This document shows, one piece after another, positions 26,013-32,947 of a stretch of 64,000 nt of DNA. The first letter of the stretch is position 1; the number at the start of each line of letters is the position of its first letter. Below the pieces are notes generated by a model that saw only the letters and a list, made by a program, of their open reading frames with translations, was not told the origin of the DNA and did not search any database. Source of the DNA: CAILZL01 sp050181835 (GTDB lineage: Bacteria > Pseudomonadota > Gammaproteobacteria > Steroidobacterales > Steroidobacteraceae); assembly GCA_050181835.1 (NCBI GenBank), contig JBFXCU010000015.1, positions 6,406-70,405 of the forward strand, given 5' to 3'. The position numbers were made by a program, and so were the translations under genes.

Positions 26013-27115
26013 CAACCCTCCCTAATGCGCCCTGACAGATATTCACGGCCTTTCAACATCATTTCCTTAAATCCTTGCGCATCGTTATCGGACACACTGC
26101 GGCACAGCTGCTCAACAGCCGCACGCAATGCGTATAGCGACTCGTGGCCATAGTCATTGAGTTGTTGTATCTCAAAGTACAGCTCAGGACTTTCTTGCGC
26201 CACCCGAGTGGCAATATCAATTTGTGCGTCATAAGTAGTACTGGACAGCGATGCCAGACGCTGTGCGTTCTCACCACTATTCGCCAATGCTGTAAAAAAA
26301 CTGATATTGATCGCATGCGACAAGCCCAACACATAAGCAATCAGTCGATCATGCTCATCCAGTGACATCACCACCTGCTCGGCCATGGTAGAAGCAAACA
26401 ACTGCTGTGCCAACTGCAACGACTCACTGTCACCCAGATCAATAAAAATCACATGCCGACCGGTAAGCAAGTCGGTATCCGGGCCGAACATGGGATGAAT
26501 GGATGTGGCGCGCACCCCCGCGCTGCGCAATGCCGACAACCCGGCGCGTAATGGCGTTTTCAGCGAACCCAGATCAAATACCAAGCCTCGCGGCTTGCGT
26601 GCTGCCAGTTCCAGCAATACTTCATTGGATATTTTAATAGGCGTCGCCACTACAATTAGATCCTGCGCCAACGCATCGCTGCGCCAATCTGGTAAGTACG
26701 CCACACCTGTTTCCACCATAAGCGGATCAGCCACCGTCACCGTGTAACCTTGGGCCAGCAGAAAACTGGTGAACCAACGCCCCATCTTGCCGGCACCACC
26801 AATGACCAGTGCAGTGCGTCCGGAACCGCGCCCCTGCGCCATCACCTGCTGGCGTTCCTGCGTCGTCAGCGAACTGCGGATCAACAATCGCATCACTGCC
26901 TCTCCCAGTGCCGCAGAAATGCCATGCCGCGTCGCATTGTCACGCGCACGTAGCAATACTTCTCGCTCACGACGAAAGTCACGGGTTGGCAAGCCAACCT
27001 CACGCTTGACACGGGCAATCTCTGTGCCCAGTGCCTGACGCTCAGCAATAATAGTCAGCAGTTGCGAATCTAGCGCGTCAAGTTTGAGCCGCAAGTCATC
27101 CAGAGTCATAATCAT
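26012..27115 (-). CDS. tyrA: bifunctional chorismate mutase/prephenate dehydrogenase (T-protein)
   Basis: A 367-residue fusion. Residues 1-90 are an AroQ chorismate mutase (LDDLRLKLDALDSQLLTIIA, ERQALGTEIARVKRE), and the rest is an NAD-dependent prephenate dehydrogenase (ALVIGGAGKMGRWFTSFLLA, SIHPMFGPDTDLL, HDRLIAYVLGLSHAINISF). It converts chorismate to 4-hydroxyphenylpyruvate for tyrosine. The fusion is typical of some gammaproteobacteria. Two in-frame ATGs (27115 and 27109) are equally possible. It is divergent from pdxH. Confidence 0.93.
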   Translation of the reverse strand: MIMTLDDLRLKLDALDSQLLTIIAERQALGTEIARVKREVGLPTRDFRREREVLLRARDNATRHGISAALGEAVMRLLIRSSLTTQERQQVMAQGRGSGRTALVIGGAGKMGRWFTSFLLAQGYTVTVADPLMVETGVAYLPDWRSDALAQDLIVVATPIKISNEVLLELAARKPRGLVFDLGSLKTPLRAGLSALRSAGVRATSIHPMFGPDTDLLTGRHVIFIDLGDSESLQLAQQLFASTMAEQVVMSLDEHDRLIAYVLGLSHAINISFFTALANSGENAQRLASLSSTTYDAQIDIATRVAQESPELYFEIQQLNDYGHESLYALRAAVEQLCRSVSDNDAQGFKEMMLKGREYLSGRIREG

Positions 27116-27178
27116 TAGGTCTCGTCAATCAATCACTTATCCTTTTACCCAGCACCACGCTCAGTAGCAAGCCCACCC

Positions 27179-27844
27179 ATGAACCACGCCGTATTTCTAC
27201 CGGAACCGCTGCCCAATAACCCCTTGCCACTGTTTGCCGACTGGTTTGCCGACGCCTGCCAGCGCAAGTTACAACCTAACCCTGATGCAATGACACTGGC
27301 TACCGTGGATGCTGATGGCAAACCTAGCGCACGCATCGTGCTATGCAAACAACTAGTTACGTCACTTGGCTACATAGTATTTTTCACCAACTATCAATCA
27401 CGTAAGGGGAACGCGCTTGCTGCCACACCTTACGCAGCAACCGTATTCCACTGGGATCAACTGCATCGACAGGTGCGACTGGAAGGCCGCATCTTGAAGT
27501 CACCCGCTGCGGAAAGCGATGCGTACTTCAACAGCCGTACACTGGACAGCCAACTCGGCGCGTGGGCCAGCCAACAAAGCCAGCCACTTAGCTCGCGCCA
27601 ACAACTGAGTGAGCAAGTTGCCCTTGCTACCGCCCGCTTTGCCCCTAACACCAACGACAAACAACTCTCTATACCTCGACCACCGCACTGGGGAGGTTAT
27701 CGTTTGTGGATAGAACACATTGAACTATGGGTAGAAGGGCCGGGCCGGGTACATGACCGCGCCCGCTGGTCACGTGAGTTATTACAGAATGATGAATACA
27801 GCTTTACAGCGAGAGATTGGCACAGCACGCGCTTGAATCCTTGA
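27179..27844 (+). CDS. pdxH: pyridoxamine 5'-phosphate oxidase
   Basis: A 221-residue FMN enzyme that makes pyridoxal phosphate. Motifs are DAMTLATVDADGKPSARIVL, FFTNYQSRKGNALAATPYAA, FHWDQLHRQVRLEGRI, PRPPHWGGYRLWIEHIELW and the C-terminal DWHSTRLNP. It is full length. ATG 27179. It lies immediately upstream of the CRISPR locus but belongs to core metabolism. Confidence 0.95.
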   Translation: MNHAVFLPEPLPNNPLPLFADWFADACQRKLQPNPDAMTLATVDADGKPSARIVLCKQLVTSLGYIVFFTNYQSRKGNALAATPYAATVFHWDQLHRQVRLEGRILKSPAAESDAYFNSRTLDSQLGAWASQQSQPLSSRQQLSEQVALATARFAPNTNDKQLSIPRPPHWGGYRLWIEHIELWVEGPGRVHDRARWSRELLQNDEYSFTARDWHSTRLNP

Positions 27845-27950
27845 ATTACGAGGCGTCTTAATCTCTCTGCTCAGACGAAAAAACTACAGATCAATACCTA
27901 ATCGGCAGTTTTTATGGGGCAACTTGATTAGTTTGAAACACCAGCAGGCA

Positions 27951-28045
27951 AAATTAAAAGGCCCGGCGGATTGCTCCGTCGGGCCTGGATACGAATCTTT
28001 CGATTCTTATTGTAGCAACGGCTCTCACCCCGGATAACCACAACG
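27951..28045 (-). ncRNA. tracrRNA of the type II-C CRISPR system
   Basis: On the minus strand a 36-nt anti-repeat (28044 down to 28009) is nearly complementary to the whole CRISPR repeat: ATCCGGGGTGAGAG pairs perfectly, followed by a small bulge and GCTACAAT. Next comes AATAAG and a stem-loop AATCGAAAGATT, then a G+C-rich hairpin GGCCCGACGGA/TCCGCCGGGCC with loop GCAA, and the tail TTTTAATTTT. The segment GAGAGCCGTTGCTACAATAAG is nearly identical to the Neisseria meningitidis tracrRNA (GAGAACCGTTGCTACAATAAG), from memory of that sequence. It pairs with crRNA and loads Cas9. It is divergent from cas9 and antisense to the cas9 leader. Confidence 0.92.
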
Positions 28046-28051
28046 GAGTGG

Positions 28052-28080
28052 AGTATGAAGGAGGCATTGATGCAGGGCAA
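28052..28080 (-). promoter_or_regulatory. predicted tracrRNA promoter overlapping the cas9 start
   Basis: On the minus strand TTGCCC (28080-28075) and CATACT (28057-28052) are separated by 17 bases, each matching four of six sigma-70 consensus bases. A start seven or eight bases further on falls at 28044-28046, exactly where the anti-repeat begins. The boxes lie over the possible cas9 start codons at 28055 and 28070. Confidence 0.5.
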
Positions 28081-29227
28081 CACCCGGAACGAACCACTGA
28101 CGTTCGGCTTTGACATAGGTATCGCGTCGGTCGGATGGGCGGTGCTCAGCCCAACGCGGATAGTGGATTTGGGCGTGCGGTGCTTTGATAAAGCAGAAAC
28201 CGCAAAAGAAGGTGAGTCCCTGAATCTCGCCCGGCGCAATGCCAGGCTAATGCGTCGCCGTCTCTACCGTCGAGCATGGCGTTTGACCAAACTCGCCAAG
28301 CTGCTAAAACGCAGTGGCCTGGTTGCCGACACGAAGGCGCTCAAGCAGCAGCCGGACAAGGGCTTTAAGACACCAAATTTGTGGCAACTGCGCGTCGAGG
28401 CGCTGGAACGTCAGCTCACTGCTGAAGAATGGGCACGAGTGATATACCACCTGTGCAAACATCGTGGCTTCCACTGGATCAGTCGGGCTGAAGAAAAGCA
28501 GGCAGAAGGCGACAGCAAGAGCGAAGGCGGCAAGGTCAAACAAGGACTCAACGCCACCACCAAACTCATGCAGAACTACCGGACGGCTGCAGAGATGGTG
28601 CTCACAGAGTTCCCCGATGCGCAGCGCAACAAACACGGCGACTACGGCAAGGCACTGTCACGCAAACTGCTCGCTGATGAGCTACACAAACTATTCGAAA
28701 GCCAGCGCACTTTAGGAAATCCATTTGCCACACCCGAGCTGGAACTGGCTGTACTCGGCACCGGCGACCGCAAGAGCGGCTTATTCTGGGAACAGAAGCC
28801 GCCTTTGTCTGGAGCCAATCTGCTCAAGATGCTTGGCAAATGCACTTTCGAGAAAGGCGAATTCCGCGCCCCTAAAGCCAGCTTTACCGCCGAGCGTCAT
28901 GTGTGGCTCACACGACTCAATAACCTTCGCATCATCACAGACGGGACAACACGACCTCTGACGGATGGGGAACGACGTATTGCCCTACCCCTACCCTATT
29001 CACAGGGTACCGATCTTAGTTACAAGCAGCTTGGATCAGCGTTGGTCAAAGCCGGATTACTTGAGAAAGATCGGTTCAGATTTGCAAGTCTGTCTTATCC
29101 AAGCGCAAAACAACTTGAGGAGAAGGAAAAGAATCCTGAAGCAGCAACGCTGGCAAAGCTCCCGGCATATCAAGACCTGCGCAAGCTGCTTGAAAAGAAA
29201 GGGCTGAGCCCGAATGGGAGGCCATGA
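28070..29227 (+). CDS. cas9: Cas9 fragment 1: RuvC-I, bridge helix and REC lobe
   Basis: 385 residues from ATG 28070. RuvC-I has the catalytic Asp in FGFDIGIASVGWAV (Asp15), followed by the Arg-rich bridge helix LARRNARLMRRRLYRRAWRL and the recognition lobe. The frame ends in a short wrong-frame tail (SPNGRP) at a TGA that overlaps the next frame's ATG as ATGA (29224-29227). This stop-start overlap would allow translational coupling if the fragments are truly expressed separately, although the GGGAGG before the ATG is only two bases away. Confidence 0.85.
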   Translation: MQGNTRNEPLTFGFDIGIASVGWAVLSPTRIVDLGVRCFDKAETAKEGESLNLARRNARLMRRRLYRRAWRLTKLAKLLKRSGLVADTKALKQQPDKGFKTPNLWQLRVEALERQLTAEEWARVIYHLCKHRGFHWISRAEEKQAEGDSKSEGGKVKQGLNATTKLMQNYRTAAEMVLTEFPDAQRNKHGDYGKALSRKLLADELHKLFESQRTLGNPFATPELELAVLGTGDRKSGLFWEQKPPLSGANLLKMLGKCTFEKGEFRAPKASFTAERHVWLTRLNNLRIITDGTTRPLTDGERRIALPLPYSQGTDLSYKQLGSALVKAGLLEKDRFRFASLSYPSAKQLEEKEKNPEAATLAKLPAYQDLRKLLEKKGLSPNGRP

Positions 29228-29997
29228 AATCGGCGGCACTGGATGGTCGCCCCGAGCAACTTGACCAGATCACATGGGTACTCAGCGTTTACAAAGAGGA
29301 CGACGAGGTTGTGGCTGAGCTGCGCAAGCTCACCTTGCCCGGCGGTGAGAAAATGATTGATGCCCTGCTCGACATTCGCTTTGACAAGTTTCACGCCCTG
29401 TCACTCAAAGCTTTGCGCAAGATCGTGCCTCACATGGAACATGGGTTGCGCTATGACGATGCGTGTGACCATGCAGGCTACCACCACAGCCAGCTTTTCA
29501 AGACTGGCGAAGGCGCACATCACTATCTGCCGCCGTTTTATTCCGGACGCGACAAAAGTGGCCGCATGGTGTTCGACGAGAACATGGACGTTCCTCGCAA
29601 TCCGGTGGTGCTGCGCGCACTCAATCAGGCCCGCAAGGTCTGTAATGCGCTGATCCGCAAACACGGCTCGCCGCACGCAGTGCATATAGAAATGGCGCGT
29701 GATTTATCGAGGCCACTCAAAGGACACTGGTCGCCAAGTGGGAAATATATTGAGGGCCGCTTGGACGTCCAGAAAGAGCAGGAAAAATTCCGCGACCGCA
29801 ACAAGCACGATCGTGAATTGTTCGCTGAAGAATTCGACATTGACGCCAAGAGCCGTGAATTCGAACGCTACCAACTCTATCGCGAACAGCAGGGAAAGTG
29901 TGCTTACTGTCTGGAGCCACTCGATTTGCAGCGCGTTCTGCATGGAGCAAGGCTATGCAGAAGTGGATCATGCACTGCCCTACTCGCGCAGCTTTGA
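29224..29997 (+). CDS. cas9: Cas9 fragment 2: RuvC-II and start of HNH
   Basis: 257 codons; the first 239 or so are Cas9-like. They include IRFDKFHALSLKALRKIVPHM, given here as FHALSLKALRKIVPHM, then NPVVLRALNQARKVCNAL and the RuvC-II Glu in GSPHAVHIEMARD. The HNH entry QGKCAYCLEPLDLQRVL is followed by a wrong-frame tail to the stop at 29997. Similarity continues directly in the frame of fragment 3, so this is a piece of one Cas9 and not a separate gene. Confidence 0.8.
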   Translation: MKSAALDGRPEQLDQITWVLSVYKEDDEVVAELRKLTLPGGEKMIDALLDIRFDKFHALSLKALRKIVPHMEHGLRYDDACDHAGYHHSQLFKTGEGAHHYLPPFYSGRDKSGRMVFDENMDVPRNPVVLRALNQARKVCNALIRKHGSPHAVHIEMARDLSRPLKGHWSPSGKYIEGRLDVQKEQEKFRDRNKHDRELFAEEFDIDAKSREFERYQLYREQQGKCAYCLEPLDLQRVLHGARLCRSGSCTALLAQL

Positions 29998-31456
29998 TGA
30001 CGGCAAGAATAACAAGGTATTGGCGCTGACACGCGAGAACCGCAACAAAGGCAACCGGACGCCCTATGAGTTTCTGGATGGTGCGAACAATAGCGAACGT
30101 TGGCGGCTTTTCGTCGCATCTGTCGATGGCAACAAGCTGTATCGACAAGCCAAGCGTTCGCGCCTGCTGCGCAAGGATTTCAGTAAAAAAGAATCCGAAG
30201 AATTCAAAGAACGTAACCTCAATGACACACGCTACATTTGCAAGTTCTTCAAAAACTTCGTCGAGCAATACCTGCAACTGGCTGATAGCAGTGAAAGCAA
30301 GCGTTGCGTGGTAGTTAGCGGCCAACTCACTGCATTTCTGCGCGCCCGCTGGGGCCTGCTCAAAGTGCGCAGTGAAAGCGACCGGCACCATGCGCTGGAT
30401 GCTGTGGTAGTTGCAGCATGCAGTCACCGTATGGTCAAACGACTGTCAGACTACTCACGTCACAAGGTGCTTGAACATGCCCGCGAAGGCTTCGTCGATA
30501 TTGAAACCGGCGAGATCGTCAACCCAGCCATGCTCGCCCAGCTGGAGCAGCACTTCCCTGAACCGTGGGCTTACTTTCGGAATGAACTTACAACACGTTT
30601 GAAAACTGATGACGTAGAACGACTGCACGAAGACCTGCAGCAGCTGGGAACCTATCCGGAAGATCAACTCAAGTCAGTCAGACCCATTTTCGTTTCGCGC
30701 GCACCACAGAGACGTAATGGTGGCGCAGCGCACAAGGACACGATCTATGCCCAGCCAGCAAGTCTCAAAGAACAAGGCGGTGTCACCCAGAAAGTGTCGC
30801 TTGCGAGCCTCACACTGAAAGACATGAACAAGCTGATTGATCCACATCGAAATGAACGGCTTTACGCCGCCATCCGCACTCGCCTTGAAGAATACGGCGG
30901 CAAGGGTGACAAAGCTTTCACGCCTGATAGGCCACTGCATAAGCCTGATAAAGACGGCAACCCAACAGGCCCGATAGTACGCACCGTCACAACGGTCATC
31001 GACAAGCTCTCAGGAATTCCTGTTCGTGGTGGCATTGCCAAGAACGACAGCATGCTGCGTGTGGATGTGTTCACCAAGTCTGGGAGGTTTTATCTGGTGC
31101 CGGTTTATGTACACCACTCTGTAGCAGGCTTGCCAGATCGCGCAATCGTTGGCGGAACAGAAGAAAACGAATGGACGCTCATAGATAACACCTTTGAGTT
31201 TAAGTTTTCAGCGTACCCAAACGATCTGATCCGTGTAACCCTGAAGCAGGAGACCCGGTTTGGTTACTACGCTGGTTGCGACCGTTCAACATCAGCCATT
31301 CATCTTTGGAGCCATGATCGAAACAAGCAAGTCGGAAAGGATGGATTGATCCGCAGCATTGGCGTCAAGACCGCCCTATCCGTGGAGAAATTCAACGTCG
31401 ATGTGCTCGGCAACATCTATCCCGCCCCCAAGGAGCAACGCCGTGACCTGGCGTAG
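29942..31456 (+). CDS. cas9: Cas9 fragment 3: HNH, RuvC-III and PAM-interacting domain
   Basis: 504 residues from the in-frame ATG at 29942, which lies just at the frame break and has no visible ribosome-binding site. It contains the HNH core (GYAEVDHALPYSRSFDDG, NNKVLALTRENRNKGNRTPY), the RuvC-III motif SDRHHALDAVVVAA, and a C-terminal domain with RPIFVSRAPQRR, MLRVDVFTKSGRFYLVPVYV and IGVKTALSVEKFNVDVLGN, closely like Neisseria Cas9. Its stop overlaps the cas1 start by 14 bases. Isolated, this fragment lacks RuvC-I and RuvC-II. Confidence 0.85.
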   Translation: MEQGYAEVDHALPYSRSFDDGKNNKVLALTRENRNKGNRTPYEFLDGANNSERWRLFVASVDGNKLYRQAKRSRLLRKDFSKKESEEFKERNLNDTRYICKFFKNFVEQYLQLADSSESKRCVVVSGQLTAFLRARWGLLKVRSESDRHHALDAVVVAACSHRMVKRLSDYSRHKVLEHAREGFVDIETGEIVNPAMLAQLEQHFPEPWAYFRNELTTRLKTDDVERLHEDLQQLGTYPEDQLKSVRPIFVSRAPQRRNGGAAHKDTIYAQPASLKEQGGVTQKVSLASLTLKDMNKLIDPHRNERLYAAIRTRLEEYGGKGDKAFTPDRPLHKPDKDGNPTGPIVRTVTTVIDKLSGIPVRGGIAKNDSMLRVDVFTKSGRFYLVPVYVHHSVAGLPDRAIVGGTEENEWTLIDNTFEFKFSAYPNDLIRVTLKQETRFGYYAGCDRSTSAIHLWSHDRNKQVGKDGLIRSIGVKTALSVEKFNVDVLGNIYPAPKEQRRDLA

Positions 31457-32354
31457 CGTGGTTATCTCCAAGCCTGCCAAGCTGCGCCGCGAGAACTTTT
31501 CGCTGGTGGTGGAGCAGGAACAAGCGGCGCGCGTGCCATTTGAAGACATTGCAGTGATTGTGCTGAATCACCGCGAGATCAATCTGACACATTCAGTGCT
31601 CTCTGCATGCGGTGAACATGGCATCGGCTTGTTTTCCACGGGTGACAACCACCAGCCTAATGGAGTGTTTCTGCCCTTCCTGCAACACAGCCGCGCCACC
31701 CGCATGCAGCGTTTGCAGATGGACATCGACCGTCCATTAGCCAAGCGTACTTGGGCTGCCATTGTGCGTGCCAAGATCAACAATCAAGCCACCTGCCTGC
31801 AACTGGCCGGACGCAATTCAGGCGAGCGGCTGCAAGTGATGGCCGAGCGCGTTCGCTCCGGTGACACCGATAACATGGAAGCGCGCGCCAGCGCCTACTA
31901 CTTTCCTGAACTGTTTGATGCCAATTTTTTTCGCGCACAGGAACGCTGGAGTAATGCAGCCCTGAACTATGGTTATGCGGTGTTGCGCGGGGCCATCGCA
32001 CGAGGCTTGGTCGCGCATGGGTTTTTGCCCAGCATCGGGCTGTTCCATCGCAGCGAACAGAATGCCTTCAATCTGGCCGATGATGTAATTGAACCGTTTC
32101 GGCCCGTGATCGACTTGCATGTTGCCCAGCAGTTCAAGCCCACCGACGTTAACCAAGAGCTGGTGCCCGCCGATAAAGTTGCTTTGGTGGGTTTACTGAA
32201 TGTGGATGTCATTATGCCGCGTGGCACCATGAGCGTGCTGTCGGCCACCGAGCACTGCATCGAATCATTGGCGCGCATTTACGAAGGCGCGAGTGAAACC
32301 GTACTGGAGCTGCCAACCCTCATTGGGTTGCGACAGCATGTGGTAGAGGGCTGA
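31443..32354 (+). CDS. cas1: CRISPR-associated endonuclease Cas1 (type II)
   Basis: A 303-residue Cas1 integrase starting TWRSVVISKPAKLRREN, typical of type II. Metal-binding residues are visible: Glu in NMEARASAYYFPELF, His in GLFHRSEQNAFNLADD and Asp in EPFRPVIDLHVAQQ. With Cas2 it inserts new spacers. I chose GTG 31443, overlapping the cas9 end by 14 bases, because it gives the conserved N-terminus; the longer frame from 31359 lies inside cas9. The gene is intact, so spacer uptake could persist even with broken cas9. Confidence 0.94.
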   Translation: MTWRSVVISKPAKLRRENFSLVVEQEQAARVPFEDIAVIVLNHREINLTHSVLSACGEHGIGLFSTGDNHQPNGVFLPFLQHSRATRMQRLQMDIDRPLAKRTWAAIVRAKINNQATCLQLAGRNSGERLQVMAERVRSGDTDNMEARASAYYFPELFDANFFRAQERWSNAALNYGYAVLRGAIARGLVAHGFLPSIGLFHRSEQNAFNLADDVIEPFRPVIDLHVAQQFKPTDVNQELVPADKVALVGLLNVDVIMPRGTMSVLSATEHCIESLARIYEGASETVLELPTLIGLRQHVVEG

Positions 32355-32366
32355 GCGGAGCGGGCA

Positions 32367-32699
32367 ATGAGCCAGGGCACGAGGCGATACATGCGCATGC
32401 TGGTGTTCTTTGATTTGCCGATGGTGACGCGGGATGAACGCCGCGCGTACACCTTATTTCGCCGTTTCCTGCTGAACGACGGCTACGACATGATCCAGTT
32501 TTCAGTCTACGGTCGCATCGTCAATGGCTCGGACGCGCAGGGAAAACATCTGAAACGGCTGGTCATCAACCTGCCCTCGGAAGGCTCCATTCGGGTGCTC
32601 ACGGTGACCGAGAAACAATTTGCGTCCATGCAAATACTGGTCGGCCTGCCGCTTTTTCAGGAAAAGCGGGTCAACACCAACCAAATGCTGCTGTTTTAG
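32367..32699 (+). CDS. cas2: CRISPR-associated endoribonuclease Cas2 (type II)
   Basis: A 110-residue Cas2 with RRYMRMLVFFDLPMVTRDER, carrying the conserved Asp in FFDLP, then AYTLFRRFLLNDGYDMIQFS and LTVTEKQFASMQILVG. It is the structural partner of Cas1 in spacer integration. It starts 12 bases after the cas1 stop. The reading frame is intact and normal length, and it is followed by a strong terminator hairpin. Confidence 0.94.
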   Translation: MSQGTRRYMRMLVFFDLPMVTRDERRAYTLFRRFLLNDGYDMIQFSVYGRIVNGSDAQGKHLKRLVINLPSEGSIRVLTVTEKQFASMQILVGLPLFQEKRVNTNQMLLF

Positions 32700-32710
32700 G
32701 CGAGAAAATT

Positions 32711-32758
32711 AAAAGCCGAACCCCGCGCCACCAAGGCGTGGCGCGGGGTTCGGCTTTA
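32711..32758. terminator. long bidirectional terminator between cas2 and the array
   Basis: A perfect stem of about 20 bp, AAAGCCGAACCCCGCGCCAC (32712-32731) with its complement (32738-32757) and a six-base loop. Plus-strand transcripts meet TTTAA and minus-strand transcripts meet TTTTAATTTTC. It can end both the cas operon and a minus-strand array transcript. Confidence 0.85.
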
Positions 32759-32762
32759 ACTA

Positions 32763-32864
32763 ATTGTAGTGATCCGGGGTGAGAGAGGGAACTACAACCT
32801 ATTATTGGCAATAGAAAGCTCTGATATGATTGTAGTGATCCGGGGTGAGAGAGGGAACTACAAC
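32763..32864 (-). CRISPR. minimal CRISPR array: two 36-bp repeats, one 30-bp spacer
   Basis: Two identical 36-bp repeats lie at 32763-32798 and 32829-32864, each reading ATTGTAGTGATCCGGGG... on the plus strand and GTTGTAGTTCCCTCTC...CTACAAT on the minus strand. The spacer is 32799-32828. The minus orientation matches the II-C repeat of Neisseria (GTTGTAGCTCCC...CTACAAT) and the tracrRNA anti-repeat, so crRNA is transcribed leftward, toward cas2. The repeat ends in TACAAT, which in Neisseria serves as a -10 box inside each repeat; here the extended TG is missing. Confidence 0.93.
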
Positions 32865-32947
32865 TATTCGATAAAAAACACTGTAGCCAGTGCTATGTCG
32901 CAGCTACACTGCGCACCACTTTCATCAGCCCATAACGTCCCGCTCTC

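Larger units (their letters stand above)
28070..31456 (+). pseudogene. cas9: type II-C Cas9, interrupted by two compensating frameshifts
   Basis: Read through two one-base shifts, this locus encodes about 1,128 residues, close to the 1,082 of Neisseria Cas9, with continuous similarity throughout. The first shift is near 29206: GGGCTGAGCCC seems to have lost one G (expected CTGGAG). The second is near 29944: GCATGGAGCAA seems to have gained one G (expected CATGAG). Catalytic motifs RuvC-I (FGFDIGIASVGWA), RuvC-II (HIEMARD), HNH (EVDHALPYSRSFDD) and RuvC-III (HHALDAVVVA) are all intact. Start ATG 28070 is preferred because AAGGAGG lies five bases before it; ATG 28055 is an alternative. Recent damage, sequencing error or real split expression cannot be separated here. 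Confidence 0.85.

Noticed and set aside
28055..28057. ATG 28055 as the cas9 start
   Set aside because: GGAG is present upstream, but ATG 28070 has a better ribosome-binding site (AAGGAGG, five bases) and a length closer to relatives. Kept only as an alternative.
29699..29941. A separate gene in front of Cas9 fragment 3 in its frame
   Set aside because: The bases are the coding sequence of fragment 2 read in another frame; similarity to Cas9 in this frame starts only at about 29942.
31359..31442. Longer N-terminus for Cas1 starting inside cas9
   Set aside because: The extra residues are the cas9 end in another frame; the conserved Cas1 start TWRSVVISK begins at GTG 31443.
32865..32930. Further CRISPR repeats right of the array
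   Set aside because: CACTGTAGCCAGTG and GCTACACTG words appear, but no 36-bp repeat or even half-repeat aligns.
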